Origin: Earliella scabrosa
Lineage: Eukaryota > Basidiomycota > Agaricomycetes > Polyporales > Polyporaceae
Reading direction: 5' to 3'
Length of the DNA stretch: 64,000 bases
NCBI GenBank assembly: GCA_022605405.1
Contig: JABYQQ010000010.1
Span: 1,178,001 to 1,242,000, forward strand
Positions 36,521 through 48,445 of this stretch are shown piece after piece; position 1 is the first letter of the stretch, and each line of letters opens with the position of its first letter. The translations under genes were made by a program, and so were the position numbers. The notes below the pieces were generated by a model. That model saw only the letters and a list, made by a program, of their open reading frames with translations, had not been told where the DNA came from and searched no databases.

Positions 36521-38337
36521 CTATGTCAATTGCCGGAAATGCCAGTTTGGAGACAAGGAACAGCATGTTTGTTTGTCATCGTTCCAACATGGTCTACAAC
36601 CATCGCAGTTAGCCGGAATTTCACATACGGTAGATTTAGAAATATGTTACCGGCAGACCCATCCACCAGGCGGAATTACAAGTACTCCATTCACAAATTC
36701 AACCTCAATAACGCAGAGTTTGTGGCGAGATGTACACTGTTGGCATTCAGGCTTGAGGCCATTCTCGAGTTCCCATTCTGTCATGCATGATAGCACTCCG
36801 ATGGGACCGCAGCTGTATATCATTTGTTAATACAACTCAGAAAACAATAATGTCATTTATATATGACATCCACTCACTAGCACTCAGCCAAATTGGCATT
36901 AACATCATGTAGATCCGCAGGGACACACATACTGCACGGTGGGGCACTGCGTGTTCGGGTGAGGTCGTACACATGAATATAGATGCAATCTATGTTTTTC
37001 AGAGTGCAATTTCTGAAAGTTAGATTGAAATAGTCAGACTTACTGGCAGATTGCAGAGTTAGACAAAGCAGAACGTACATGCATCGTGTGCTGTGAGGAA
37101 ATGGCGCATAGCATTCAGACATACCAGCCTCTGTACAGGTCTTGCATCGTCCGTTCAGACGAAGACGGATGAACAACAGTGGGGGAAAAAAGGGGAAACA
37201 GCGGCGATTTCGCATCCAGCACTGACTGAAGCCATACCCGCAGAGTATATATTAGCATGTTAATGTCTAGACAGATGAACACTCACATGCACTCTGCAGC
37301 TTTGTATGGATCGAATATTGTTCCTGTGGTCCGGTCTCTTCTAGAAAGCAAAGGTGAAGTTCGAGAGGCCCCGCACATTTCACAGAAAGTTGGTGGGATG
37401 GTGGTGGCTCTGCGATTGATCTCTGGGACTCTGACCATCCGTTGCTTTATATGGTTAGTCAACTGACTATGTAGCATCAAACAGTCGTTGACTTACTGAC
37501 ATGCAGGTCGGAATAAACCGTGACAGCAGTAAGGGTTCAGTGATCGTTGTTGATGCGCTTGTCACTGTAGGATCCATCGTTGAATAGTTGTTGTTAGAGG
37601 GTCTCTCAGCGGAGAGTGGAGTCATTGTGTCCGGTTTGGAACGTGCTACAGGGCCAGACTGCATGACAGTATTGAGTGTAGAGCTTGATAACTCTTGCAT
37701 ACGGTTGAGCCACCATTCGTCGGGATCGAGAATTGACTCTCCACGGGGTCGATTGTTCTGAATATCTGGGGAGAGCAGCATCTGCTGAACTGCAATGGCC
37801 AGTTCTTCCTCAGACATATGGATGCATGCATAGTTGAATGTCACTGGTGTTTCTGTATCAGTTGACTGTGTCTGTTTTGAAACAGGCATATAGAAGAGTT
37901 AAGCATCAATCAGCCAGCAGTCTGCATGACAACACATACAGGATTGTCGTGCCAGACTGGAAACACGCTGAAATCGCATGCCTCGTGTAGGTATAATTCA
38001 TGATCTGAGGTATTGACCACTGATGTATTATCTGCTGTCTCCTGCAATTATTTTTAATGTTATGTATAGATGCATTTAGATAACAATTACATACTGGAGT
38101 GCCTGCATGGTCGAACCCTATGGTCGTGTATTCTGACATTTCAGTTGTAATGCTGCATTCAAAGGCTGGCAGTGTTGTCATTGTTTGTGGACTGTCTGTA
38201 ATGTGTCATATAGAGTAATCAATAAAAAGGAGACAAAAGAAGAAATATGAAGGCAGATTGGCACCGTCGGCGTATGTAGCTTGAGCTTTAGGAATAAGCT
38301 GCTTCGGATGCAATTGTGCTTCATACTCAACTAACAT
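36521..38337 (-). CDS. Cysteine-rich protein of unknown family, paralogue A
   Basis: Nine exons from ATG 38337 (38265-38337, 38095-38195, 37940-38041, 37501-37871, 37287-37430, 37079-37225, 36878-37012, 36651-36812, 36521-36593) give 435 residues. The frame stays open upstream of this ATG, so a further 5' exon is likely. Middle: FNYACIHMSEEELAIAVQQM and a DPDEWW motif. The C-terminal 200 residues are zinc-binding-like, with repeated Cys pairs: FCEMCGASR, CFPFFPPLLFIRLRLNGRC, CTEAG, CSMCVPADLHDVNANLAEC, MTEWELENGLKPECQQCTS, GWVCRPCW. Paralogue B at 38767-40546 has the same order, and the 102-, 135- and 162-base exons have equal lengths in both. AT-rich DNA. Function unknown. Confidence 0.72.
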
Positions 38338-38766
38338 TCCCACGTACCGAGCCGCCGGCCCGACTGGACAAATCAACTGTACACTGACTGGGCCAGTTCT
38401 ATGATGGCTGAAGTAATCGATGATGTCAGACTCTGGGTACTTCTATTTCTCTGAAATCTGGCTTAGACCAGATCAGACATGGGCCTGGACTGGTATTGAT
38501 GTAATTAATATACAGTACTGTTTAGGCCATAGGAATGCATTCAATGTCATATATTTATGTATCATCACTGGTTTCAAGCTTTTCATAATTCAATTCTGTC
38601 GCTTCTGACTGGTTGATAATCATTTATGATGAGGGTGAGAATTAGGCTATAGTTTTGATAACTTCAAAATCTAGCAGAAGCATAATTATATTTGAACAGA
38701 ATCAATAAATGCTAGTGCGTATCAAAGTCAAAAATGAGGTAGACTAGGACACGTCAAGAAAATATA

Positions 38767-40546
38767 TCAGGTAGGCTTTTGCCGAAAGACTATTCCAGGT
38801 GACAAAGAGCAAGAAGTTTTTTTTTCATCTTTCCAACATGGGCTATATTATTCAATGAAACACAAATATTAGTATATGGATCATATAATTTGTGTGCTAT
38901 GGTCTTACCGACAGACCCATCCTGCAGCAGGTATAAAGAATTCTCCGTTGACGAATTCAAGTTCAATGGTACAACATCTTTCATGTGAAGCGCATTGTTC
39001 ACAGCGAGGCTTCAAGCCCCGATTAAGTTCCCAATCAGTCATTCGTGTTAGAAATCCACCTCGGGCACAACTATAAACAAGTAGTGATCAGTGATATGAG
39101 TAGAAAATGATAATATGCTCATGTACAATACTGGACTTACCTACACGGGCCAAGATTGATGTTTACATCGTTGAGATCTCTCGTCTTGCATATGTCGCAC
39201 ACTGGAGTTAGACGCAAGCGAGCAAGATCATACACGTGAATGAAGACACATTCAATGTTTGCATCAATGCAGTGTCTGTAAGTGTTGCGTTGATGTCAAA
39301 ATGTATCAATAATAGCATATGGCAAACTTACTTGCAACGCGCACTGTGGGGATTATCCAGAGGAGGGCAGCATCGTGACGGTGGTTCCCCATTGTCAGTA
39401 CATGCTCTGCATCGTTTATTCAAACGGACACGGTAGAAGAGTGCGGGTGGAAGTGAAGGAAAGCATCGCTGATTTTGTGACCAGCAATGTCTGGAACATA
39501 GATATAATTATGGATAGTTACTCAGACTGATGTCGCTGTCTGGCGAGTGCAACACTTACGGGCATTCAACGACTTTTCTGGGATCAAATATTGCACTTCT
39601 TTTCCGATCTCGTCTACCTGGTAGTCGAGCTGTTCGACAAGCAGAACAAGCAGAACAAAATGTTGGCTGAGAAGATGTTGCACTGCAGATGATTTCGGGG
39701 ATTCTGATGTTTCGCTGCTGTGGTATTGTCACTGAAAGCCATCAAAATAGAATCAAGAGATGCACTTACATCTTCCGGCGAAGGAATGATGCGCCGTCTC
39801 CATCGAACTGGTTCAACGTTGGCTTCTGAGGGATGGATATCTTTATCACAGAGTGCTTTGGTGTTGGTGTGATGCTTTGCAGTAACTGAAGTGTCTTTCA
39901 TCGGCTGAGAGAGGGTCACCGTGGTATGACATTTGATGTCGGTAGTGCTAGGGGCTGGCGATGTCCTCATCTGGCGAAACCACCATTCATCTGGATCAGA
40001 AATGGTGTATCCGTGAACCCGGTGTTGCTGGAACTCTGGGGATGCCAGCATGTCCTGGATCGCAGTGCCGAGATCCTGTTCTGACATGTGGATGCATGCA
40101 TAGTTGAAGGTCGGGTATGTGTTTGTCCTGTCTGACTGTATTCAAAGAGACGGTAAATACAGAAGATTGTTGAGCAATAATCAAGAGAGCGAACACATAT
40201 GAACACATACACAGTCATCGGGCCATATTGGAAATGAGCTGAAATCGCATGCTTCGTATATCTGCAGATCATGCTCCGACCCGATGTTCATCATTGCACG
40301 ATTGCCTGGTTCCTATAAATATGAACGTGTAGAACGTGAACTACAAATATCCACAGTACAAATGGATATACATACCATGTAGTCAAGACCTTGATTGTGA
40401 TGTGGACCGTCACTGCGATGACGCGGTGGTGAAAGAGTCAGATGTACTGCCTGGTCTCGTGGCGATGGCTGGTAACCGTGCTCGTCTTCTCTGTGCAGCA
40501 GGAGGGGGCTGAGCAACGGCGTGGAGAGAAGGGGAGTGAATAATGT
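38767..40546 (-). CDS. Cysteine-rich protein of unknown family, paralogue B (5' end unresolved)
   Basis: Eight exons (40376-40546, 40211-40312, 39770-40135, 39560-39717, 39332-39490, 39141-39275, 38909-39070, 38767-38842) encode 442 residues in phase. An upstream frame at 40640-40912 (MGWTDEKRKDGGRGLSKYSA...) is probably the first exon, but I could not join it. Landmarks shared with paralogue A: EACDFSSFPIW, FNYACIHMSEQDLGTAIQDM, DPDEWWF, FCSACSACR, RKVVEC, QRCFPSLPPALFYRVRLNKR, IECVFIHVYDLARLRL, MTDWELNRGLKPRCEQCAS, FFIPAAGWVCRPCW. About half of the residues in the 162-base exon agree with A. The cysteines suggest several zinc sites. Likely a tandem duplicate of A; function unknown. Confidence 0.72.
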
Positions 40547-40912
40547 CTGTTCGCGACTCCTCTAACAGACAAGTAAGTCATAGTGTCGGACTTTTCCGTC
40601 CAAGTCGCGGAGAACACCGTGACATACTGTTCCCACATTTCATGCCTGCCAAGTGAGCGCTGACTCAGTTCGATAGATGGGAACATGAAATGTAGTAAAA
40701 TGTAACTTCAGATCAGGGTTCGATATGAACGCGTCGTGCGTGGACCTCGAGGAAATGTCTGGGAAGGCTATGTGGTCGTGAGAGCCAGGAACCTGTTGCC
40801 CTGAGGTAACCGTTTGATATTCAGCGCTGCCGAGCGCGTAAGCGTCAGGCATTGCCGAATATTTCGACAGTCCTCGGCCTCCGTCCTTTCGTTTTTCATC
40901 TGTCCACCCCAT

Positions 40913-41722
40913 GTACGCGTCACGCCCAACTCGACTGTCGATTTATACTAGGTATACAGTATGGGCACTAGGATAGTATGCCTACGTCCACATTTACACC
41001 CGTGACCACGACCGCCGGCGAGTCGGCATCGACAGTTTCTGCAAACACACCTTCGGTGTCCTAGTCCTCGACCGCCATGCAGGACACAACCGAGGGCTCC
41101 AAGTCCATGTGAAGTTGCAAGCAAGCGGTCCCGACCGTGTTTCACTTGTCGTAGCGCCGGGAGGTGAGGGGCGGGGTAGGACATCGGAGGTACGCGCGCG
41201 CCATCGATGATTGGCTCCGTCTCAAGCACGCGGATCCGCCCATCGAGATGAGCAGCATTACAGCACGCTGGCTGACATTTTGTCGAGGGGACCTGCGCCA
41301 CGACGTCTGGTTCTGGATGCGGCGAGCGCGAGAATCCGGACGTAGATGTGATTGTCGGGGCACACCCGGTTCGTGGTCCTCTCGTTCCGGGAACTGATCT
41401 CGTGGAGCGAAGCAAGGCACATATCCTCCTTGCGGTGGTCGTAGTGGTTGTGGTAGGAGAGGCCGTTGCCGTCCACCGCGGACGCCTGGCAGCGGTCCCG
41501 ATGCTGACACCCTGCAAGCCGAGATGACGCTGTTATGCATGCTTCAGAAGGCGACGACACTGGTCCATCGTTCGCGCTTGGCACCCTCGTATGTGATCTT
41601 GTTGTCCTCTTTGAACTCGGGCGGCCAGTTAGAGATACCATGCGAGATGAGAGGAGGAATGCGAGATGAGAGGAGGAAAGCGAGAGGAGACCGAGGGGAA
41701 AGAGAAACCACGTCTAAGTTGT
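40913..41722. other. Intergenic, nothing supported
   Basis: Short frames only. The right end borders the broken EF-1alpha copy. Confidence 0.4.
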
Positions 41723-43280
41723 TTACTTCTTCTTGCCCGCCTTCTCCGCCGACTTGGTGACTGTACGAACGAACGCTCAACAACGATGAACCGGCAGTAT
41801 ACTTGAGCACACTTACCCTTGCCACCAGACTTGTCGGTCTTCTCAACGGACTTGATGATGCCGACGGCGACCGTCTGCCTCATGTCGCGGACAGCGAAAC
41901 GACCAATAGGGGGGTACTCGTTGTACGACTCCACACACGTGGGCTTGCTCGGCACAAACTTGGCAATGCAGGCATCGCCCGACTTGACGAACTTCGGGTT
42001 GGCCTCGATCGACTTACCCGTCCGACGGTCAATCTTCTCGATGAGCTCGGCGTACTTGCAAACGATGTGGGCGGTGTGGCAGTCGAGAACGGGTGCGTAA
42101 CCCGCGCCGATCTGACCAGGGTGGTTGAGGATGATGACCTGTGCGTTGAAGGATGCGGCCTCCTTGGCGGGGTCGTTCTTGGAGTCGGACGCGACGTTAC
42201 CACGACGGATATCCTTGACCGAGACGTTCGTGTACTACAGTCAGACTCTGATGGACGGATGAGCGCGAGCGGTACACACTTGACGTTGAAGCCAACGTTG
42301 TCACCGGGCACATCCTGCTCAAGCTGCTCGTGGTGCATCTCGACGGACTTGACCTCGGTGGTGACGTTGGTGGGAGCGAAGGTGACGACCATGCCGGCCT
42401 TGATGATACCGGTCTCGACACGACCGACGGGTACCGTACCGATACCATCGATCTTGTAGACATCCTGGAGGGGAAGACTGTACTACAGTCAGACTCTGAT
42501 GGACGGATGAGCGCAAGCGGTACACACTTGACGTTGAAGCCAACGTTGTCACCGGGCATACCCTGCTCAAGCTGCTCGTGGTGCATCTCGACGGACTTGA
42601 CCTCGGTGGTGACGTTGGTGGGAGCGAAGGTGACGACCATGCCGGCCTTGATGATACCGGTCTCGACACGACCGACGGGTACCGTACCGATACCATCGAT
42701 CTTGTAGACATCCTGGAGGGGAAGACGGAGGGGCTTGTCGGAGGGACGGACCGGAGGCTCGATGGCATCGATGGCATCGAGAAGGGTCTTGCCCTTGACG
42801 ACACCGGCCTTAGTCTCCTTGGTCCAGCCCTTGTACCACGGCATGCTGTGAAAGAGTAAGGACATGATGATCGCACAGATTTGGTGCATATACTCACTTG
42901 GTGGACTCCTCCAACATGTTGTCACCGTGCCAGCCGGAGATGGGGACGAACGCGACCGCCTTGGGGTTGTAACCGACCTTATTGATGAAGGTAGACGTCT
43001 CCTTGACGATTTCGTTGGAACGGTCCTCAGACCACTACAACGACATGAGCAACCCAATCGACCACGACGCCTAGGAAAGGGGCGAACCTTCGTGGTGTCC
43101 ATCTTGTTGACGGCGACGATGAGCTGCCTGACACCGAGGGTGAAGGCGAGGAGAGCGTGCTCGCGAGTCTGACCGTCCTTGGAGATACCAGCCTCGAACT
43201 CACCGGTACCACCGGCGATGATGAGGATGGCACAGTCAGCCTGCGCGGTACCGTGTTCTTGATGAAGGGACGGCGGTGGT
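41723..43280 (-). pseudogene. TEF1: 5'-truncated, rearranged copy of translation elongation factor EF-1alpha
   Basis: The minus strand carries EF-1alpha exons with their introns: [26 protein letters not shown] then [46 protein letters not shown], ending [10 protein letters not shown] and a stop at 41723-41725. Homology begins abruptly at the DFIKN region near 43280. The first 90 or so residues, with the GTP-binding P-loop, are missing. A short deletion removes the MITGT region and breaks the frame. A 248-bp tandem duplication repeats the exon from LQDVYK to FNVK with its intron, and the acceptor before NVSVKD has lost its AG. Since introns are kept, this is a DNA-level copy, not a retrocopy. 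The functional gene must lie elsewhere. Confidence 0.88.
42231..42726. repeat. 248-bp tandem duplication inside the EF-1alpha pseudogene
   Basis: Units 42231-42478 and 42479-42726 differ at only a handful of bases (for example gagcgcgagcgg versus gagcgcaagcgg, and cacatcctgctc versus cataccctgctc). The junction is at gaagac|tgtactacag. The near identity indicates a recent event or an assembly error. Confidence 0.9.
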
Positions 43281-44334
43281 GTGACTATGACAACATTTGG
43301 ACGGGAGGTTTAATTCGCGAGCTTGCGTACGTGCTCTGTCTGGACGAACACGTAGCTATTCGAGCGCGTGAGGTCGTGGGACGTGGGACGTGTAAGTGGA
43401 CGCTGCAACTTGTATGTTCAGTGGTCTTGTACGTGACTCTCTCGGGAAATGACCGACCTATGGCGTCGGCAACCTTAAGATGGACGTACATCCGTAGTCG
43501 GGACGATGACATGGAAGATCGCGCCGAGCTGCGGAGTCAGACAGGACACAGAGAACAAGATGCTGGAGAGGACATACGAAGGACGTCGCGGGCGAGGTTG
43601 CGAGGTTGAACGGGTCGACGCACAATGCCAGATGTGGATGTAGGCGGTTTGAATCAACGTTCGCTCGCGGGCAGGACGCTCCTGGGCAGATCGTTGATTG
43701 GAAGAGCATAATTAACCTGCCCTTCTGAGAGCCAGCTCTAACTGGGATGAAAGAGCATCTAGGTTGAAGAACGGAGACGAATGAGAACGAACGGGGACAA
43801 GGAACGCAAGGGACGAGGTGACGAGTGTCGGAGTATCGAGGAGCATTCGGGCGGAGTTTGAAGATCCGGAAAAGCCCGTGACTACGCCTTGAGGTCTCGG
43901 ACGGAACGTTGGAGGGAACCTGCAAGAGGCACTGGTGCGGGAAGATGAGAGGTGAGCTTTGCATATACTCTCGTTTAATCTGTTTGACATCGTCATCTAG
44001 GTGGGACTCGCCGCCGAGTGCATCGAATTCTGAGACCCAACCTTGACGTGTCTCTGTCCGGGACGAGTCCCCCGCCCCCTTTCATCCACTCAACGAGTAA
44101 CCTCTTCCTTCCACGCCGTATCTCTCACGTCGCCGATGTGTATTCGCGTTTCGCTGTACGTCTCCTCTCTATGCGTACATTGTTGAGTTTTCATGCGTCT
44201 CTGTTCAGCTCAAGATGTTCACGCACCTCTCCACGGATCTTTGCGCTCTTCGACATGTGATTCGGCCTAATGTATGCGTCGTCGTTCTGTATGGTGCGTC
44301 TTTCTCCTCCTGGACGTGTCTTCGCCCTCATGTA
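43281..44334. other. Intergenic, nothing supported
   Basis: Replaces the expected 5' part of EF-1alpha. No gene or repeat family recognised. Confidence 0.4.
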
Positions 44335-45803
44335 CCTCGTCCATGCACACCTGTACCCTCCTCTACCCGTCTTCGTCTTTCGGCGTGCACTCTCGCCCTC
44401 CGCAACGCGACTTCGCCCTCGTACATGCGTCTCCGACGCTTGTGGGCACGTTTCCGCCGTCCGGCGTGGGTCTCCGTCCTTCCAACTGCACCTTCGCCCT
44501 CGAAGACGCGTCCCCCCGCCTCCATGAGGCACCCTGGACGGCACGCCTTCGACCTCAACGAAGGGTTTCTCGCCTCAACAACGCGAATTGCATGTCTACG
44601 ACGTATGCTGTCCCTCGGCTCGACCCCCGATGCATGCTAGCAGGACATGGATGAACGTCCTCGCGGCGTCCTGGACGCGTTGAACGACGGTCCATCCTCT
44701 CCGGCCAGCCTCCAGACTTCGCGGCCTCTATGGCGGGTGCTAGACCTCGCCTTCGGCCTCCACGACGAGCCAGATGGGCCAATCACTGCACTCATCAAAC
44801 CTTCCACACGGGGCTGAAGCGTGCGGACGCGTCTCTTCGTCTACAGGCCCTCTCTTCCTCGTCCACGTACATCTGCACTTTCCTCTACCCGTCCTCGTCT
44901 TTCGGCGTGCGTTCTCACCTCCGCAACGCGACTTCGCCCTCGTGCATGCGTCTCCGACGCTTATGGACACGTTGTCGCCGTCCGGCGTGGGTCTCCGTCC
45001 TTCCAACTGCACCCTCGCCCTCGAAGACGCGTCTTCCGCCTCCATGAAGCATCCTCCGCGGCACGTCTTCGACCTCAACGAAGGGTCTTCCGCCTCAACA
45101 AGCGTTGACGACGTATGCTGTCCCTCGGCTCGACCCCCAATGCATGCTAACAGGACACGGGTAAACGTCCTCGTGGCGTCCTGAACGCGCTGAACGGCGG
45201 TCCATCCTCTCCGGCCGGCCTCCAGACTTTGCGGCCTTTATGGCGGGTGCTGGGCCAATCACTGCAGGCCCTCTCTTCCTCGTCCGTGCACACCTGCACC
45301 CTCCTCTACTCGTCTTCGTCTTTCGGCGTGCACCCTCACCCTCCGCAACGCGACTTCGCCCTCGTACATGCGTCTCCGACGCTTGTGGGCACGTTCTCGC
45401 TGTCCGGCGTGGGTCTCCGTCCTTCCAACTGCACCCTCGCGCTCGAAGACGCGTCTTCCGCCTCCATGAGGCATCCTCCACGGCACGCCTTCGACCTCAA
45501 CGAAGGATTTCTCGCCTCAACAACGCGAATTGCATGTCTACGACGTATGCTGTCCCTCGGCTCGACCCCCGATGCATGCTAGCAGGACATGGATGAACGT
45601 CCTCGCGGCGTCCTGGACGCGTTGAACGACGGTCCATCCTCCCCGGCCAGCCTCCAGACTTCGCGGCCTCTGTGGTGGGTGCTAGACCTCGCCTTCGGCC
45701 TCCACAGTGAGCTAGATGGGCCAGTCATTGCCTGCACCGAACCGCCTACATGGGGTTGAAGTGTGCGGACGCGTCTCTTCGTCTACAGTCCCTCTCTTCC
45801 TTC
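44335..45803. repeat. Three-copy tandem repeat, units of about 0.42-0.52 kb
   Basis: A block starting cctcgtcca/cctcgtccgtgcacacctg recurs at 44335, 44857 and 45278, and a second landmark, tgcatgctagcaggaca, recurs near 44630, 45143 and 45571. The middle unit lacks roughly 100 bases present in the other two. Inside each unit a shorter motif, cttcgNcctc, recurs many times (gacttcgccctcgt, ccttcgccctcgaag, cttcgacctcaacgaag). Frames are open on both strands because of the base composition, and I do not call a protein. Confidence 0.8.
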
Positions 45804-46517
45804 CGTCCTCTCTCTTGTGCGACTTGTTCACCATCTTCCCTGCCCGGAAGATGAATGCCGGCCCTGGACCTCCAACACATCCTTCGCCGACCCAATGCTT
45901 ATGCCGCGTTCGTGGCAGGTCTTCGGACTTTGCGCACGTCTTGCAACGCTGGGCATGCATCGAGTTCTGCCGGCTAGATCGAGGTAGTGGAATCGGATAT
46001 CTCAGGTACTTGATGAGAGGACGGTCGACGTTAGCAGGAAATAGTAGGACCGAGACGTAGTAGACGACTATTCGACAATTGTAGGACGGTGCTGTTGGTG
46101 TGGTGCTGAATAGATGGTGGTATACCAACGGTTGATCACCACCGAATTTCAACGGCGTCGGCCGGGAGCCATAGGACCGTATAGTGCGCCACTGTACCTG
46201 GAAGAATGATATAGGTCGCTGCACAGCGCGCGGTTCGCGGCGCGGGTTCATTCGAGAGATATGGTAGAATCGTTTGGCGTGCTGTACACGCGTATAACTG
46301 CCTAATATACATGGTCTGGACGAAGACATCATACTACACCGCTATGTGCACGTTCGGCGATGACATTAGGCGACGACAATGGCAGCTCGGGGGGGCATGA
46401 AGCAGTCAAGAATGAAGAACACGTCAGGAATGCAGCAGGATCGTTACGTAGAATGTCGTAAGTCAACGACGAGCGAGGGGACTTGACTGGGGCGTTCTGT
46501 GAGTACGGGCCCCGCGA
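45804..46517. other. Intergenic, nothing supported
   Basis: Only short frames; no repeat or domain recognised. Confidence 0.4.
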
Positions 46518-47712
46518 TCAGCGGGTCAGGGACCGAGAACGACGGAGTATCGCTGTGTTAACATGGTTCTTGACCTTGCGAGTAGCGGTTTGTGTTGTTC
46601 GTGCAGGGTACGGATTTGGTAAGACGAGAATGGGGGTCGAAACCAGCCATTCGTGGAGGACGCGGTCCGTGATGTCGCAAGAAGCTGCGCAGTCGAACGT
46701 CGTCAACAACCGCCAGGCAACCATCGCGCCGAATGGGGGTACGTGGAGTGCACGGAGGTGCGGTATCATCGGGCTGAGTGGATCAAAGAATCCGACCAAG
46801 GATCCACGGTCACCGAAGTATCTCCCTTGTACAGGGCAAAGGTACAAGTCACGGAGGCAAGCGTAGGACATCGGGGGAATACCACCGTGGATAGGGATGT
46901 TGTACTCCGGCCACCGTCTGGGATCCACGTCAAACTCAAAACCGGCACGAGTCAGAGCGCTGTTGACAGCGGCATCCGTCTCGCACTTCGTTTCAAGCCG
47001 CATGTCGGACAGTATTGCTCGACGGGCGAGGGTGAGAGCCGGGTACGCGCACGCGAACGTGTGCTGGGTGAAGAACGTCATGTGGGCAGTCGACGGGGAT
47101 CGACTGAGAGTGGAGCATGCGCTGATGACCCCGGATTTGTAAACCACGAAGAATTTGCCGGTCTTCAGGACGAAGGTGGTAGCTGCAGCGATGTCGCGTT
47201 CGACTGAGATTTGAGAAGGGACCTCCGTCGCCTCGCGTACCACGATTTGACGAGAGAGTACAGACGAGCTTGACAGCTTCTCGATAAGGTATCGGTACAT
47301 GTAGCACCCGGCGTACATCTGCAGTACGTCGCACGTCACGCTGGGGTCACGGAGTACCAGGGACAGCGCCGCGACACCGCCGACGACCGCTCGATGTTCG
47401 GTCATGAGGTCGAGAAGTGGTTCGAAATCCGGAAAGAACGGTCGTAGAATCCGGCCGATGTCCCGGTCGATGGATGCCTTGCACTCAGTGTAGGTCGTGC
47501 GACACGTTGCTCGCCATCGCATGAGGGTGGGCATGTCCATGGCATCAACCAACATCGACTGTATGTCCGCATTGATTCTGCGGGGATTGGTCTGGTGAGG
47601 TGGGTGTCGGCGGGGAGGAATGATAGCGTACGTACTGCAATATGTTGTCAACCTTATCCTCCGTCTGCACGACGGTGTTCGTGGAAGCACTGGGACTGAG
47701 TGGTGATCCCGT
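46518..47712 (-). CDS. F-box-like / nucleotidyltransferase-like family protein, member 2 (5' end unresolved)
   Basis: Two exons are clear: 47636-47712 (TGSPLSPSASTNTVVQTEDK then VDNILQ) and 46518-47577; the initiating exon was not found. F-box-like start: INADIQSMLVDAMDMPTLMR followed by WRATCRTTY. Core: HRAVVGGVAALSLVLRDPS, then CDVLQMYAGCY. Middle: HMTFFTQHTFACAYPALTLA. C-terminal block: CPVQGRYFGDRGSLVGFFDP and PPFGAMVAWRLLTTFDC. It lacks the long insertion of member 1. The same layout recurs at 57971-59125 and 61411-62586, all on the minus strand. Function unknown. Confidence 0.72.
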
Positions 47713-48445
47713 CTGTGTTCGAGTGAGTACTACTGCCCCTCATCGTATGTTTGTCCTCGCACCATCCTGTGTGAGTTGACACGAGTCTTCGTACAGTCGA
47801 TGCGAGTGGTGGGAGGTGCTGGCAGAGTGCGTGGGAATGTGGTTGTGGATCTGACGTGCGCGCGGGCGGGTGGTAGAGGGCCGAGAAGGGATGGTTGGTC
47901 GTCGTGACCGTTCTTATGGGACCTTGCGTGTCGCGCCAAGCACTCCGGTCCAGGCAGTACTGCGGGAGTGCGTCGCGATGTGTGGCGTTTCGAGCGTCGC
48001 CTGCGGTGTGCGCTGGATTAAGCTGGTTCATATGCGCGTCCTTGGAAAGAGGATAGCACTGAGTTTCCATCTTCGAGAACTCTGGCATTCTCGGAGGGAC
48101 TCTTCATGTGAAGGATGAATGGATAGCCCAGTGAGGAAGTGATGTGAAGACGAAGAGCTGCGGTCCCTGATGAGTCATGGTGCTCGTGGATATTTCTGTT
48201 TTGGGTGATAAGACGGATGTGCCAACGGAAAAGACTCGTTTACCTAAAGAGGTATTGAGATCTGGTCTACGGTGGAAGACTGGGAGTGTCTGGTCCGTCA
48301 TTCTATTGCTGTAGTGGTAGTTCGGAGCAATCCAAGTCAAGGTTTCTAATGACCAATCTATGTCGGCGTAGCGGCGCTTCAAGCAGACGCAGTGATTTCA
48401 GACTAGCTATCTAAGAACGGCAATTTCAGGCAAGCTGTCTAGTAA
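47713..48445. other. Intergenic, with probable 5' end of the member-2 gene
   Basis: Should contain the missing first exon of the gene ending at 46518 and the 3' flank of the ribonucleotide reductase-like gene. Nothing else seen. Confidence 0.35.

Noticed and set aside
41723..43280. A working EF-1alpha gene
   Set aside because: The P-loop part is absent, the frame is broken, one acceptor is lost and an exon is duplicated.
44190..45780. Repeat-encoded proteins of 110-140 residues on both strands
   Set aside because: Open frames on both strands follow from the repeat composition. No start context, introns or domain support them.
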